From Paractinoplanes abujensis (GTDB lineage Bacteria > Actinomycetota > Actinomycetes > Mycobacteriales > Micromonosporaceae): a stretch of DNA of 64,000 nt. Below the pieces are notes generated by a model, which was given only the letters and a program-made list of their open reading frames with translations, did no database searches and was not told the DNA's origin. The position numbers were made by a program, and so were the translations under genes. Below are positions 17,364 to 26,697 of the stretch, one piece after another. The first letter of the stretch is position 1; every line of letters begins with the position of its first letter. The stretch covers positions 186,001 to 250,000 of the forward strand of contig NZ_JACHMF010000001.1 of the NCBI RefSeq assembly GCF_014204895.1, read 5' to 3'.

Positions 17364-20117
17364 CTACCGGTCGGCCAGCAAAGCGCGCAGGGCCTCGGCC
17401 TCGTGCATGTCGTGTTCGGTGTAGAGGTGTAACGCACGCTCGAAGGACGCGCGGGCGGCGGCCGGGTCGCCCCGCCGGTCGAGAGTGTGGCCGAGGCCTG
17501 TGTAGGCCCGGGCCCGCTGCTCGGCCAGGCCGTGCTCGCCGGTGACGGCCAGAGCCGCCTCGAAATGGGCGATCGATGATTCCAGCCGGCCGGCGGCCAA
17601 CGAGGCCTCGCCGAGCCCGTTGAGGATGTCGGCCTCGGAGATCCGGTCGCCGACCTCGCGTTTGATGGTCAGGGCCTGTTCGTGGAAGTCGATGGCCTGC
17701 TGCGGGTCGCCGAGCCGGGTGTGGACCCGGCCCAGGGCGTCCAGGGCGTCCGCCTCGAAGTTGCGGTTGCCGAGCCGGCGGCTCAGGTCCAGCGCCTCCC
17801 GGGCGTGTTCGCGAGCCTCGTCCAGCCGGCCGCAGCGGGTCTCGATGTCGGCCATGTTGCTCAGGGCCTTGGCCGCGCTGTCGAGGTCGGCCAGTTCCCG
17901 GTGGATCGCGAGCGCCCGGGTCAGGTAGTCGACCGCCTCGTCGAAGTTGCCCAGCGTTCCTTCGTTGTAGCCCAGATTGTGCAGCGACCGGCCTTCACCG
18001 ATCCGGTCGTCGGCCTCGAGGTAGAGGGCGTACGCCTTCTCGTAGTGCACCTTGGCCGCGGCGGGCCCGCGGTGGTAGAAGTCGAGGTTGGCCAGGTTCA
18101 TCAGGGCGTGGGCCTGCCCGCGGACGTCGCTGATGCTCCGGAACAGCTCGGCCGACCGTTCGAGCCGGTCGGCGGCCCGCTCCGGCCGGCCCAGGTTGGT
18201 GCAGGCGACACCCTGCGCGGACAGGGCTTTGGCTTCGGCCCGGGCGTCGCCGAGCGTCCGGGCCGCCGCGGCCGCCCGGTCGTTGACGGCCAGCAGGTCG
18301 CGATAGCTCGTGTAGAGCAGGTAGGAGAACAGCACTTCCGCGAGGCGGGTGGTGTGGGCCGGCCACCCGTGGTCCGCGGCGAACGCGGCCACGGTCAGCA
18401 GCGTGGAATGCTCGGCGCTCAGCCACGCCGAGGCGGCGTCCGGGCCGGTCAGATCCCGTACGGGCGTGGTTGCCGGCGGGGCCGCGGGCCGGCGTTCGGC
18501 GCCCGTGGGGTAGAGGACCTTCATGGCGGTCACGGCGCCGGCCAGGTAGTGGTCGAGCAGACCGGTCAGGGCGGCCCGGCGGGCGGCGGGGCGTTCCTGC
18601 TCGTGAGCGCGTTCGGCCGCGTGCAAGCGGATCAGGTCGTGCATGGTGTAACGGTCGTCGCCCGCGAGCGTGACCAGGTGGTCCTGGTGCAGCTGTCGCA
18701 GCCCGGTACGGACCGCTTCCAGGTCGCCGCCGGTCAGTGCGGCCGCCGCGTACGAGTCGAAGTCGTCCGCCGGGTGCAGCGCCACCAGCCGGAGCAGGCG
18801 CTGCCGCTCGGCGTCCAGGTCCTGGTAGGACCGGTCGAGGGCGAGGGCCACCCCGTCGTCCAGCCGGCCGGTGCGGCGGCGCTCGTCGAGGCGGTCCGCG
18901 TGGTCGGTCAGCGACCAGCCCGGTCTGGCCCGCACCTGCGCCGCGACCAGGCCCAGGGCGAGCGGCAGGCGGCCGCAGAGTGCGGTGATGCGGGCCGCGG
19001 CGCCCGGGTCGTCGCGGACGGCCGCCGCACCCACCTCGTCGGTCAGGAACCGCAGCGCCTCGGGCTCGCCGAACACGTCCAGCCTCAGCGAGACGGCCGG
19101 GTCGAGCGCGTCGAGGCTGCGCCGGCTGGTGACGAGGGCCGCGCAGCCGGGCGTGGCCGGCAGCAACGGCCGCACCTGTTCGGCGTCGGCGGCGTTGTCC
19201 AGCACGACGAGCGTACGGGTCCCGGAAAGCCGCTCGTTGTAGAGCCGCCGGCCGGCCGCGAGGTCGTGCGGGACGTTGGAGCCGGGGACGCCGAGCTGCC
19301 GCAGGAAGCCGTCGAGCACCGCGACCGGGTCGGCGGGCGGGTGAGCCGGGTCGGGGTCGAACCCGCGCAGGCTGACGAACAGCGTCCGGTCGTACGGGAG
19401 CTGGTGCGCCGCCCGTACGGCCAATTGGGTCTTGCCGACCCCGGCCATGCCCTGGATCGCGGCCACCACGACCGGCCCGTCCGCGGTGAGCGTCTCCCGC
19501 AGGTCGCGCAGTTCCGCCGTACGGCCGGTGAACAGCGCCAGCGCCGGTGGCAGAGTGCCGTGCACCCGGACCTGGGCGGCCGCCCACCGCTGGCCCGCGA
19601 CGGATTGCAGGGCCTGCTGCCATTGCGCCAGGTAGCCCGGGTCGGGGTGCAGCACCTGGACGATCGCCGTGACCAGCTCCGCGCTGAGCCGGCGGCGGCC
19701 GGGCCGGAAGCAGTCGCCGACAGTGGTGCGGCCGACCAGTTCGCTTCTCGGCCGCCCGGCTCGGCGCCACGCGGCGTTGACCAGGGACGTGATCCGCGCG
19801 TACGAGGGGTCGCCGGCCCAGGCCTTGAGCGCGGAGAGCCGTTCGGTCAGCTCGTCCATCGTCATCGCCGCCCCGGGATCGGGGAGTTCCGGACCGCCTT
19901 CGCGGGCAAGCGACGCCGCGAGCGCCTGCGCCACGGCCCGGTGCAGTGTCGCCAGGCTGGGCACACGTGCGCCGCCGGCGTTCGCCACCATCTCCCGGTG
20001 CAGCGCCGACACGTTGCCACCCCAGTGTGCCAACCGTTCGAGCAGCGCGGCATCGACGACAAACCCAACGCGTTCCAACAGCGGCAATCCCATCCTCGGC
20101 CTACCACTATGCGGCAT
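17364..20117 (-). CDS. NB-ARC/TPR transcriptional regulator (AfsR-like without SARP domain)
   Basis: A 917-aa STAND regulator. The N-terminal ~190 residues contain two helix-rich, HTH-like stretches (around residues 52-66 and 124-160) instead of a SARP/BTAD domain. A P-loop GMAGVGKT at 223-230 is followed by LVTSRR and GRLPLAL, typical NB-ARC motifs. The C-terminal half is a series of TPR repeats, several with ALGRVHTRLGD- or ALSNMADIETRCG-like helices. Such proteins act as signal-integrating regulators in actinomycete clusters. ATG 20117 is divergent from the cupin gene. Which genes it controls is unknown; the polyketide genes are plausible. Confidence 0.85.
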   Translation of the reverse strand: MPHSGRPRMGLPLLERVGFVVDAALLERLAHWGGNVSALHREMVANAGGARVPSLATLHRAVAQALAASLAREGGPELPDPGAAMTMDELTERLSALKAWAGDPSYARITSLVNAAWRRAGRPRSELVGRTTVGDCFRPGRRRLSAELVTAIVQVLHPDPGYLAQWQQALQSVAGQRWAAAQVRVHGTLPPALALFTGRTAELRDLRETLTADGPVVVAAIQGMAGVGKTQLAVRAAHQLPYDRTLFVSLRGFDPDPAHPPADPVAVLDGFLRQLGVPGSNVPHDLAAGRRLYNERLSGTRTLVVLDNAADAEQVRPLLPATPGCAALVTSRRSLDALDPAVSLRLDVFGEPEALRFLTDEVGAAAVRDDPGAAARITALCGRLPLALGLVAAQVRARPGWSLTDHADRLDERRRTGRLDDGVALALDRSYQDLDAERQRLLRLVALHPADDFDSYAAAALTGGDLEAVRTGLRQLHQDHLVTLAGDDRYTMHDLIRLHAAERAHEQERPAARRAALTGLLDHYLAGAVTAMKVLYPTGAERRPAAPPATTPVRDLTGPDAASAWLSAEHSTLLTVAAFAADHGWPAHTTRLAEVLFSYLLYTSYRDLLAVNDRAAAAARTLGDARAEAKALSAQGVACTNLGRPERAADRLERSAELFRSISDVRGQAHALMNLANLDFYHRGPAAAKVHYEKAYALYLEADDRIGEGRSLHNLGYNEGTLGNFDEAVDYLTRALAIHRELADLDSAAKALSNMADIETRCGRLDEAREHAREALDLSRRLGNRNFEADALDALGRVHTRLGDPQQAIDFHEQALTIKREVGDRISEADILNGLGEASLAAGRLESSIAHFEAALAVTGEHGLAEQRARAYTGLGHTLDRRGDPAAARASFERALHLYTEHDMHEAEALRALLADR

Positions 20118-20237
20118 GACACTTGATCACGACAGGTCTTGACCGTGTGGCGGGAACACAGTCTTCACTCAGGCTGCGCTACAACTTGTGGCTCGACGAC
20201 AGTTGATGTTCGCGCGCACCCCCTCCCGGAGGATCGA

Positions 20238-20660
20238 ATGACCCGTCCACCCCTCGCCGAGCAGTTCGACCTGCAACCGCACCCGGAGGGCGGCTGGTTC
20301 CGGGAGACCTTCCGGTCGTCCACCACGATCACTCCGGACGGTTATCCGGGTCCGCGGGCCGCCGCGACCGCCATCTACTTCTTGCTCAACCCGGGGGAGC
20401 GGTCGGCCTGGCACGTGGTGCGCTCCGACGAGCTGTGGTTCTGGCACTCCGGCGGCGACCTCGAACTCAGCCTGGGCGGCGCCGGCGAGAAGCCCGAGCC
20501 GACGGCGACCGAGGTGCTGGGCGCCGGGAACCCGCAGGTGCTGATCCCGGCCGGGGTCTGGCAGGCGGCCGTCCCCACGGGGGCGGAAGCGGTGCTGGTG
20601 AGCTGCGTGGTCGCCCCCGGGTTCGACTTCGCCGACTTCACGCTGGCGGCAGGGGCATGA
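20238..20660 (+). CDS. Cupin_5 (DUF985) family protein
   Basis: A 140-aa single-domain cupin of the DUF985 type. The family motifs are visible: LQPHPEGGWFRE, YFLLNPGERSAWHVVRSDELW and VLIPAGVWQAA. ATG 20238 follows a GGAGG RBS (20228-20232). The start lies inside a longer open frame whose upstream part lacks coding character. Members bind a small ligand or act as sugar-type isomerases; no reaction can be assigned. It is coupled by ATGA to the next gene. Confidence 0.88.
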   Translation: MTRPPLAEQFDLQPHPEGGWFRETFRSSTTITPDGYPGPRAAATAIYFLLNPGERSAWHVVRSDELWFWHSGGDLELSLGGAGEKPEPTATEVLGAGNPQVLIPAGVWQAAVPTGAEAVLVSCVVAPGFDFADFTLAAGA

Positions 20661-21055
20661 TGTTCCCCGTCGTCCAGCGCCTGATCGACGCCGTCAACGC
20701 GCACGACCTCGATGCCCTCACGGCCACCTTCGCCGAGGATTTCACCAGCTCGTGGCCCGCCCATCCGGCCCGATCCTTCGACGGCCCCGGCCCGGTGCGC
20801 AAGAACTGGGAGTTCATCTTCGCGCAGTTCCCGGACATCCGGATCGCGGTGACCGGGTCGGCCGTGTCGGCTGACGAGTTCTGGGGCGAGTTCCACTATG
20901 TGCGGCCGGGGGCGGCTGACATGCGCGGCGTGATCGTCATCAAGGTACGCGGGGACGAGATCGTCGAGTCGCGCTTCTACATGGAGGAGGTCGACGACGC
21001 GGCGGTCCCGCATCCGATGCCCGGAGTCCGCGCGGAACGAAGCACACCGCGGTGA
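20657..21055 (+). CDS. SnoaL-like / nuclear transport factor 2-fold protein
   Basis: A 132-aa NTF2-fold protein: LIDAVNAHDLDAL helix, FAEDFTSSWPAHP, FDGPGPVRKNWEFIF and a C-terminal VIVIKVRGDEIVESRFYMEEVD strand pattern typical of the SnoaL_2 group. The ATG at 20657 overlaps the cupin stop, so the two form an operon. The fold covers cyclases, isomerases and ligand binders; no clear catalytic residues are recognisable, so no reaction is assigned. Confidence 0.82.
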   Translation: MMFPVVQRLIDAVNAHDLDALTATFAEDFTSSWPAHPARSFDGPGPVRKNWEFIFAQFPDIRIAVTGSAVSADEFWGEFHYVRPGAADMRGVIVIKVRGDEIVESRFYMEEVDDAAVPHPMPGVRAERSTPR

Positions 21056-21263
21056 TCGGCGCCGGGCCGACCGGCGGTGTCCTGCGCGGGCGTGACCGCG
21101 TCCGCGGGGTTTCCGCCGGCGGCCGCGAGGTCGAGGCCGGCCTGGTCGTCAACGCCGGTGCGCCGCGGACGGGCGCTGCCCGCCCAGCCGGCCACCGTCG
21201 AGCCCGTGGCCCGGGCCGTCCCGGACAGCGGTCGGCGCCCGCGACGGCCCGGAGCGGGCGGCG

Positions 21264-22001
21264 CTAGGGATCTGAGCGGCGGACCTGCTCGATGGCGAGC
21301 TTGGCGGCCCGGCCCAGCACGTCGACCTGGGCGGCGTTGTAGAGCGCGACCACGGCGTCGACGAACGTCTGCGTGGTGGCCTGCTCACCCTGGGACAGGT
21401 GGGCCGACGGATCGTTGAGCCACGGGTAGTCGGTGAGGTTGCGCGCGATGATCGGCGCCAGCCGTTCCGCGATGCTCTGCCGGGTGGCCTCGTCCGCGTC
21501 CGCCGGCAGCGCGTCCAGCTCCGCGTTGACCGGGTGGTCGTGGTCGGCCTCGGCCATGCGCTGCAGGTCCTTCATGGCGTCGCCGTCGTAGAGCCGGGTG
21601 TAGACGTGGATCAGCGAGGTGTCGGCGGCGGACAGGTGCGGCGCGACCGACTCGAAGCCCGCCGGGGTGTCGGCCGGCGCCCCGTCGCGCAGCACGACGG
21701 CGATGTCGGCGCGGGCCCGCTGCAGACGCTCGATCTCGGCTGCGAGCTGTGTGTCGACCTGGCGCAGCACCTCGGGCGGGACGTCGCCGTTGGTCCGGGC
21801 CGTGCCGATCTCGGACAGCGGCACCCCCAGCTCGACCAGCCGGCGGATGCGCAGCAGGCAGACCAGATGGGGCACGCCGTACTGCTTGTACCCGTTGTAG
21901 CGGCGCTCGGGATCCTCGAGCAGACCGAGCCGGTGATAGTGCCGGATGGTGTTGACCGTGGTGCCGGCCAGCTCGGCGAGTTCCCGGGTGCTCCAGGCCA
22001 C
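21264..22001 (-). CDS. MerR-family transcriptional regulator
   Basis: A 245-aa protein with an N-terminal MerR winged helix (STRELAELAGTTVNTIRHYH, then LGLLEDPERRYNGYKQYG), a dimerisation helix with RIRRLVELG, and a helical C-terminal domain without the Cys cluster of metal sensors. I choose GTG 22001 because GGAGG (22010-22014) lies 8 nt upstream; an in-frame GTG at 22022 would add seven residues but has no RBS. It is divergent from the MutS-like pair and may regulate it. Ligand unknown. Confidence 0.85.
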   Translation of the reverse strand: MAWSTRELAELAGTTVNTIRHYHRLGLLEDPERRYNGYKQYGVPHLVCLLRIRRLVELGVPLSEIGTARTNGDVPPEVLRQVDTQLAAEIERLQRARADIAVVLRDGAPADTPAGFESVAPHLSAADTSLIHVYTRLYDGDAMKDLQRMAEADHDHPVNAELDALPADADEATRQSIAERLAPIIARNLTDYPWLNDPSAHLSQGEQATTQTFVDAVVALYNAAQVDVLGRAAKLAIEQVRRSDP

Positions 22002-22122
22002 GTCGGCCACCTCCTGGATCACGCGGAACAGCTACCGGCACGCACGCTAGCACCTCAAGATTTCATGTGTGCGACGAAGTAGGCTGGGGTGACAGATCAA
22101 CTGGCGAACGGGCGGTCACTTC

Positions 22123-23658
22123 ATGAGCGGGTTCACCGGCCTCTTCGCGACGGCCGAGGCGCAGCTGCCCCAGCAGGCCCCGGAGCCCGGCTACTTCGCT
22201 GATCTGCAGCTCGACCAGCTCGTCGAGGCGGTCACGGCAGGCCGGGAGCGGCACAACCTCAAACCCGCTTTCTCCGTACGGCTGACCGACGCGGCCGCCG
22301 TCGAGGCGCGGCAGGCCGTGTTCGCCGACCTGGCGGACGAGCAGTTGCGGGCGGCGGCGCGGGCGTTCTGCGACGGCCTGACCCGCTGCGCGCGGCAGTT
22401 CGAGGCGGCGTCGCAGGTCCGCCACCCCCGGCAGGCGCAGCGGTGGCGACTGAACGCCCTGACCTCGTACGTGAACGTCGTCGACGCGGCCGGCGCCGCC
22501 CTCGACCGGGCCACGCCGTCGTCAGCGGGGCTGCGGTCCTGGTCGGCCTGGCTGCGCGCCTACCGGTCCGGCCCCGAGTTCACCGCGCTGGCCGGCCAGG
22601 CGAGGGCGCTGCTCACCGAGCTCGGTGGCCTCCGGTACACCCTGTCGATCGCCGGGGACGAGATCGTGGCCAGTCCGTTCGCCGACCAGGAGGACCTGAA
22701 CGCCGGCACGCTCGCCACCTTCGAGCGGTTCGCGGAGGACGAGCTGACGCCGCACGAGTTCGACCTGCGGGCCGGGGCCGAGATGAACGAGCTCCACGCG
22801 GCGGTCCTCGACCTGGTGGTGAAGCTGTTCCCGGACGTGTTCGACCGGGTCGCGCGCTTCGTCGACCGGCACCCCGCGGTCCGGCCCCCGGTGATCGGCA
22901 CAGTGGAGCGCGAGCTGCAGTTCGCGCTGGCCTGGCTGGACTTCACCGATGCCGTACGGGCGGCCGGGCTGCGGTTCTGCCTACCGGAGCTGCACGGGGA
23001 CGCCGGGCTGCAGGTCACCGGCACCTTCGACGTGATGCTGGCGCGCACGCTGGCCGCGGACGGCCGGGCCCCGGTCACCAACGGCGTCGCGCTCCACGGC
23101 GACGAGCGGGTGCTCGTCGTCACCGGGCCCAACCAGGGCGGCAAGACGACCTTCGCCCGTACGGTCGGCCAGCTCTATCACCTGGCCGCCCTGGGCCTGC
23201 CGGTCCCGGGCCGGTCCGCTGCCCTGCACGTGCCGGATGCGATCCTGACCCACTTCGACCGCGGGGACCGCGCCGCTGACCTGCGCAGCCGGCTCGAGGA
23301 CGAGGTGCAGCGCATGACGCAGCTGCTGCCGCACGTCACCGGCCGGTCGGTGGTGATCCTCAACGAGATGTTCAGCTCGACCACGTTCGTCGACGCGCGG
23401 ACGATGAGCATCGACGTTCTGCGCGACGTCCTCGAGGCGGGCGCGGTCGGCGTGTGCGTCACCTTCATCGACGAACTGTCCCGTCTCGACCCCCGCGTCG
23501 TCTCCTTGACCACGGGAATCGACGAGCGGGACGCGACCAGACGCACGTTCGAGGTCACCCGGGGCCGCGCCGACGGCGAGGCCCACGCCCTCGCCCTGGC
23601 CACCAAGTACGGCCTGACCCGGGACCAGCTCCGCACCCGGATCGAGGCCCGCGCATGA
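22123..23658 (+). CDS. MutS-family ATPase-like protein, first of a pair
   Basis: A 511-aa protein that ends in a MutS C-terminal ATPase domain: Walker A GPNQGGKTT at 335-343, a Walker B-like VVILNEMFSSTT, and a helical core region before it. The MutS N-terminal mismatch-recognition domain is absent, so this is not a conventional mismatch-repair MutS. Asn replaces the Asp of the usual Walker B DE pair, giving NE. The stop overlaps the start of the second MutS-like gene (ATGA), suggesting a heteromeric complex. The DNA or RNA target is unknown. Confidence 0.85.
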   Translation: MSGFTGLFATAEAQLPQQAPEPGYFADLQLDQLVEAVTAGRERHNLKPAFSVRLTDAAAVEARQAVFADLADEQLRAAARAFCDGLTRCARQFEAASQVRHPRQAQRWRLNALTSYVNVVDAAGAALDRATPSSAGLRSWSAWLRAYRSGPEFTALAGQARALLTELGGLRYTLSIAGDEIVASPFADQEDLNAGTLATFERFAEDELTPHEFDLRAGAEMNELHAAVLDLVVKLFPDVFDRVARFVDRHPAVRPPVIGTVERELQFALAWLDFTDAVRAAGLRFCLPELHGDAGLQVTGTFDVMLARTLAADGRAPVTNGVALHGDERVLVVTGPNQGGKTTFARTVGQLYHLAALGLPVPGRSAALHVPDAILTHFDRGDRAADLRSRLEDEVQRMTQLLPHVTGRSVVILNEMFSSTTFVDARTMSIDVLRDVLEAGAVGVCVTFIDELSRLDPRVVSLTTGIDERDATRRTFEVTRGRADGEAHALALATKYGLTRDQLRTRIEARA

Positions 23659-25160
23659 GACCGGCACTGCTCTTCGCCGACGGGTCCGCGCCCGCGCCGC
23701 AGCAGCCCCTGGCCGACCGGGTCGCGGAGGACCTCGGACTGGCCACGGTGATCGACGCGATGGCCGCCGGCGACGACTTCCTGGCCGAGACCGCCCGGGC
23801 TGTGCTGCTGGCCGCGTCGCCGGGCCCCGAGGACGTCGCCTACCGGCAGGCCGTCCTGGGTGACCTCCAGCGGGAGCCGGAGCTGAGCCGCGAGCTCTAT
23901 CAGCTGACCGGCCGCGCCCTGGAGGCACAGCGCAGCGCGGCCAGGACCGTCTACTTCGACTCGCCGGAAACGGTGCTCAACCGGTCGATCGTGACGCTCA
24001 CCGCGTACGTGCAGCTGCTGCGCGAGTTGCGGGCGCTGGCCGACCGGTATCGGCCCCGGGTGTCGTCGGCGGGCTGCCACCAGTTCTTCGCGATGGTGGA
24101 CGACCAGTTCGGCGAGGCCTATCTGGAACAGGCCACGATCCGCATCGACCAGCTGCGGCTCGACGGCAACCTGCTCGTCTCGGCCCGCCTGGGCACGGGC
24201 AACCAGAGCGAGGGCTTGACGATGCGCCAGTCGCAGCGCCCGGCCCGCAGCTTGTTCCGCCGCAGCGGCACGCCGAAAGCCACATACAAGCTCCCGTACG
24301 GTGATGAGGCGGCCAGCCGGGCGCTCGGTTCGCTGCGGGACCAGGCCCTGGCCGGGCTGGCCGGCGCCGCCGACCGGTCCGCGCGGCACGTGCTGGCGTT
24401 CTTCGACACGCTGCGCACCGAGGTGGCCTTCTATCTGGGCTGTCTCAACCTGCGCGAGGCGCTGACCCGGCGTGGGGCCGCGGTCTGTGTGCCGGCGGTA
24501 CACGACTCCGCGGCGCGGGAGTTCGCCTTCCGGGGTCTGTACGACCCGGGCCTGCAGCTGCGCCTGGACCAGCCGGCCACCGCCAACGACCTGGACGCCG
24601 GCGGCCGAACGCTGATCATGGTCACCGGGGCCAACCGGGGCGGCAAATCCACCTTCCTGCGCAGCGTGGGCCTGGCCCAGCTGATGGCGGCGGCCGGCGG
24701 TTTCGTCGCGGCCGGAGCGTTCACCACCGCGGCCCGGTCCGGCGTGTACACCCACTTCACCACCGACGAGGACGACGCGCTGGTCAGCGGCAAGTTCGAC
24801 GAGGAGCTGCGGCGCATGTCGCAGGTGGCCGACGCGATCGGACCGAGGGGCGTGCTGCTGTGCAACGAGTCGTTCCAGTCGACCAACGAGCGTGAGGGCT
24901 CCGACATCGCGCGCCGCATCGTCGACGCCCTGACCGAGGCCGGCGTCACCGTCGTCTTCGTCACCCACCTGCACGAGCTGGCGCAGGGCTGCTACGACGA
25001 CCGCGAGCGCTTCCCCGCGACGTTCCTGCGCGCCGAGCGGGAGCGGTCGTTCCGGCTGCGGGAAGCGGCCCCGGAAGCCACGAGCCACGGCGCCGACCTG
25101 TGGGGTCAGTCGAGGGAGCGCATGTTGGCGAGAATCTTGGCGGACAGGCCGGCCAGCTGA
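23655..25160 (+). CDS. MutS-family ATPase-like protein, second of a pair
   Basis: A 501-aa paralogue of the preceding gene. The start is ATG 23655 in the ATGA overlap; an upstream extension in the same frame is antisense-like and implausible. Walker A GANRGGKST lies at 325-333 and a Walker B-like VLLCNESFQSTN carries NE as in its partner. VTHLHELAQ resembles the MutS H-loop. No mismatch-binding domain. The last 55 bp overlap the convergent MarR gene. The two proteins share architecture but only moderate similarity, consistent with an old duplication and dedicated partnership. Confidence 0.85.
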   Translation: MRPALLFADGSAPAPQQPLADRVAEDLGLATVIDAMAAGDDFLAETARAVLLAASPGPEDVAYRQAVLGDLQREPELSRELYQLTGRALEAQRSAARTVYFDSPETVLNRSIVTLTAYVQLLRELRALADRYRPRVSSAGCHQFFAMVDDQFGEAYLEQATIRIDQLRLDGNLLVSARLGTGNQSEGLTMRQSQRPARSLFRRSGTPKATYKLPYGDEAASRALGSLRDQALAGLAGAADRSARHVLAFFDTLRTEVAFYLGCLNLREALTRRGAAVCVPAVHDSAAREFAFRGLYDPGLQLRLDQPATANDLDAGGRTLIMVTGANRGGKSTFLRSVGLAQLMAAAGGFVAAGAFTTAARSGVYTHFTTDEDDALVSGKFDEELRRMSQVADAIGPRGVLLCNESFQSTNEREGSDIARRIVDALTEAGVTVVFVTHLHELAQGCYDDRERFPATFLRAERERSFRLREAAPEATSHGADLWGQSRERMLARILADRPAS

Positions 25161-25606
25161 TCGACCTCCTCGTCGCTGAGCGGCGCCATGACCAGGTCGT
25201 GGATGTGCTCGCTGTGCCGCGGCGCGGCCTCGGTCAGGGCGGCCCACCCCGGGCCGGTGAGCTCGATGTGCACGGCCCGCGACTGACCGGCCTGACGGCG
25301 CACGAGCCCGCGACCCGTCATACGGGTGAGCTGATGGTGCAGCCGGCTCTTCTCCCAGCCCAGCAGGTTGCCGAGCTCGTGGGCGCGGAGCCGGCCCGGC
25401 CCCGCGCCGGCCAGCACGGCCAGCACCGAATAGTCGGCCATCGACAGCCCGCTCGCTGCCTGAAGCTGCTGCTCGATGCGCGACCGCAGATGCTCCTGCA
25501 TCTGGACGAAGACCCGCCACGCCCGCAACTGCCGTGCATCGAGTGAGTGCGCACCGTCCGCCACCCGGCCGACCCTACCGAAGCCCAGTTGACGTGTCAC
25601 CCCCAT
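25106..25606 (-). CDS. MarR-family transcriptional regulator
   Basis: A 166-aa winged-helix protein with MarR architecture: N-terminal dimerisation helix, LSMADYSVLAVLAGAG, recognition region LGNLLGWEKSRLHHQLTRM and the wing around GLVRRQAGQSRAVHIELT. ATG 25606. Its 3' end overlaps the convergent MutS-like gene by 55 bp, so transcription of one runs into the other. Ligand and targets unknown. Confidence 0.9.
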   Translation of the reverse strand: MGVTRQLGFGRVGRVADGAHSLDARQLRAWRVFVQMQEHLRSRIEQQLQAASGLSMADYSVLAVLAGAGPGRLRAHELGNLLGWEKSRLHHQLTRMTGRGLVRRQAGQSRAVHIELTGPGWAALTEAAPRHSEHIHDLVMAPLSDEEVDQLAGLSAKILANMRSLD

Positions 25607-25980
25607 AGTTCGCCCGGACCGGCGTCATCGCCTCGCCGGCTGCTCGCACCGCGGGTCGGCCACCCGTTCGGGCCCGTGGTCGCCGCCGTGGGCGGTCCGG
25701 CATCACCGGAAGTCGAGCCAGCCGGCGCCCACCCGGTGCCGGCGACGAGCTGCGTCGGTGCGCCGTCGGCATGCACGAGGCTGCGGCCGCCGGGCGACAT
25801 CCGCCCGGCCCCGTGCCGCCGGGAGCGATCGGCGCCCGCGGTCCCGGCGTCGATGCGGCCGGACACCGCGTGCAGTCTGGGGATCGGGCACGTTGGCCAT
25901 GGCCGGCCACCGCCAGGCACCCCTGACCCGCCGGGGAGGCGAAGCGAACGGGCCGGGCTCGGCTCGCAGCCCCCGAGCCG
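25607..25980. other. Intergenic sequence without a recognisable gene
   Basis: About 370 bp between the MarR start and the LacI-like relic. Frames are open in several directions but none has an RBS, a recognisable domain or normal codon bias. Part of it may be the eroded 5' half of the LacI-type gene: an in-frame stop at 25924 lies just ahead of the first recognisable residues. Confidence 0.5.
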
Positions 25981-26438
25981 CCCACGACGCTCGGGCACCG
26001 GCGCATCCTGCACCGGGCCGGGCCGGAGCAGATCAACGAGGCCCGGGACCGGGAGAACGGCTACCGGGACGCCCTGGCCGAGGTGGCCGCGGCACTCCTG
26101 CCTGTGCCGCCCGGGGACTGGTCGGCCCGGTCCGGCTACGACATCGGCACCCGCGTCGAACCCGGCGACTTCACCGGTAACGACCAGATGACGCTGGTCC
26201 TCCATGAACGCGTTACCCGGCCGGGGTCGGTGGCGCCGGCCGACTACTCGATCGCCGGGGTGGACGACATGCCCGCCGCCCGCCACTTCGCGCCCCCGCT
26301 GACCAGGGTCTGGACGGACTCCGTGGAGATGGGCCGGGTCGGTTTCCGGATGCCGGCCGAGCGCATCACGACCGGCGAACGTGTCTCACGGCACGTGATC
26401 CACCCGAACCTGGTGGTACGGGAGTCGACCGCCGCCGC
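25981..26438 (+). pseudogene. LacI-family regulator, C-terminal relic
   Basis: One continuous frame carries the hallmark series of a LacI-family effector domain in order: TTLGHRRILHRAGPE, ENGYRDALAEV, a Phe-Thr-x-NDQM segment, then DYSIAGVDDM, FAPPLTRV, EMGRVGFRMPAERI and finally NLVVRESTA, the usual last residues. The HTH half and hinge are missing, and the frame meets a stop at 25924. Small deletions are visible: too few residues separate the GYRDAL and NDQM blocks. After the family end the frame runs on to 26601 without homology. I read it as a decayed regulator rather than a working gene. Confidence 0.75.
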
Positions 26439-26697
26439 CGGGGATAGCCGATCAGCGGCCGGGCTGTGCGGGAGCCGGGTCGTTGTCGATGCGGTCAACC
26501 GGTCGGCGTCGCACGCGTCCTGGGTGAGCACGACCGCGGCCAGAAGGACGACGTTGATGACAGTGCGGCTGCAGGACATCGCAGTCCCCTCGGGCTCGTG
26601 ACGGTTTCCCCGGCCGAGCAGCACGAACGCTGCCCTCCCTGGTGCCACCAGTGGAAACCGTGTGCACGCAACACGGTCAAGCCGAGCCGTCACGCCC

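Noticed and set aside
23178..25520. Minus-strand open frame of about 780 codons
   Set aside because: Antisense to the two MutS-like genes, which have clear Walker motifs; no RBS and low-complexity translation.
26244..26579. Small secreted protein on the minus strand
   Set aside because: The first 20 residues look like a signal peptide, but the rest is antisense to the LacI-like relic and has no protein character; recorded as a possible broken gene junction only.
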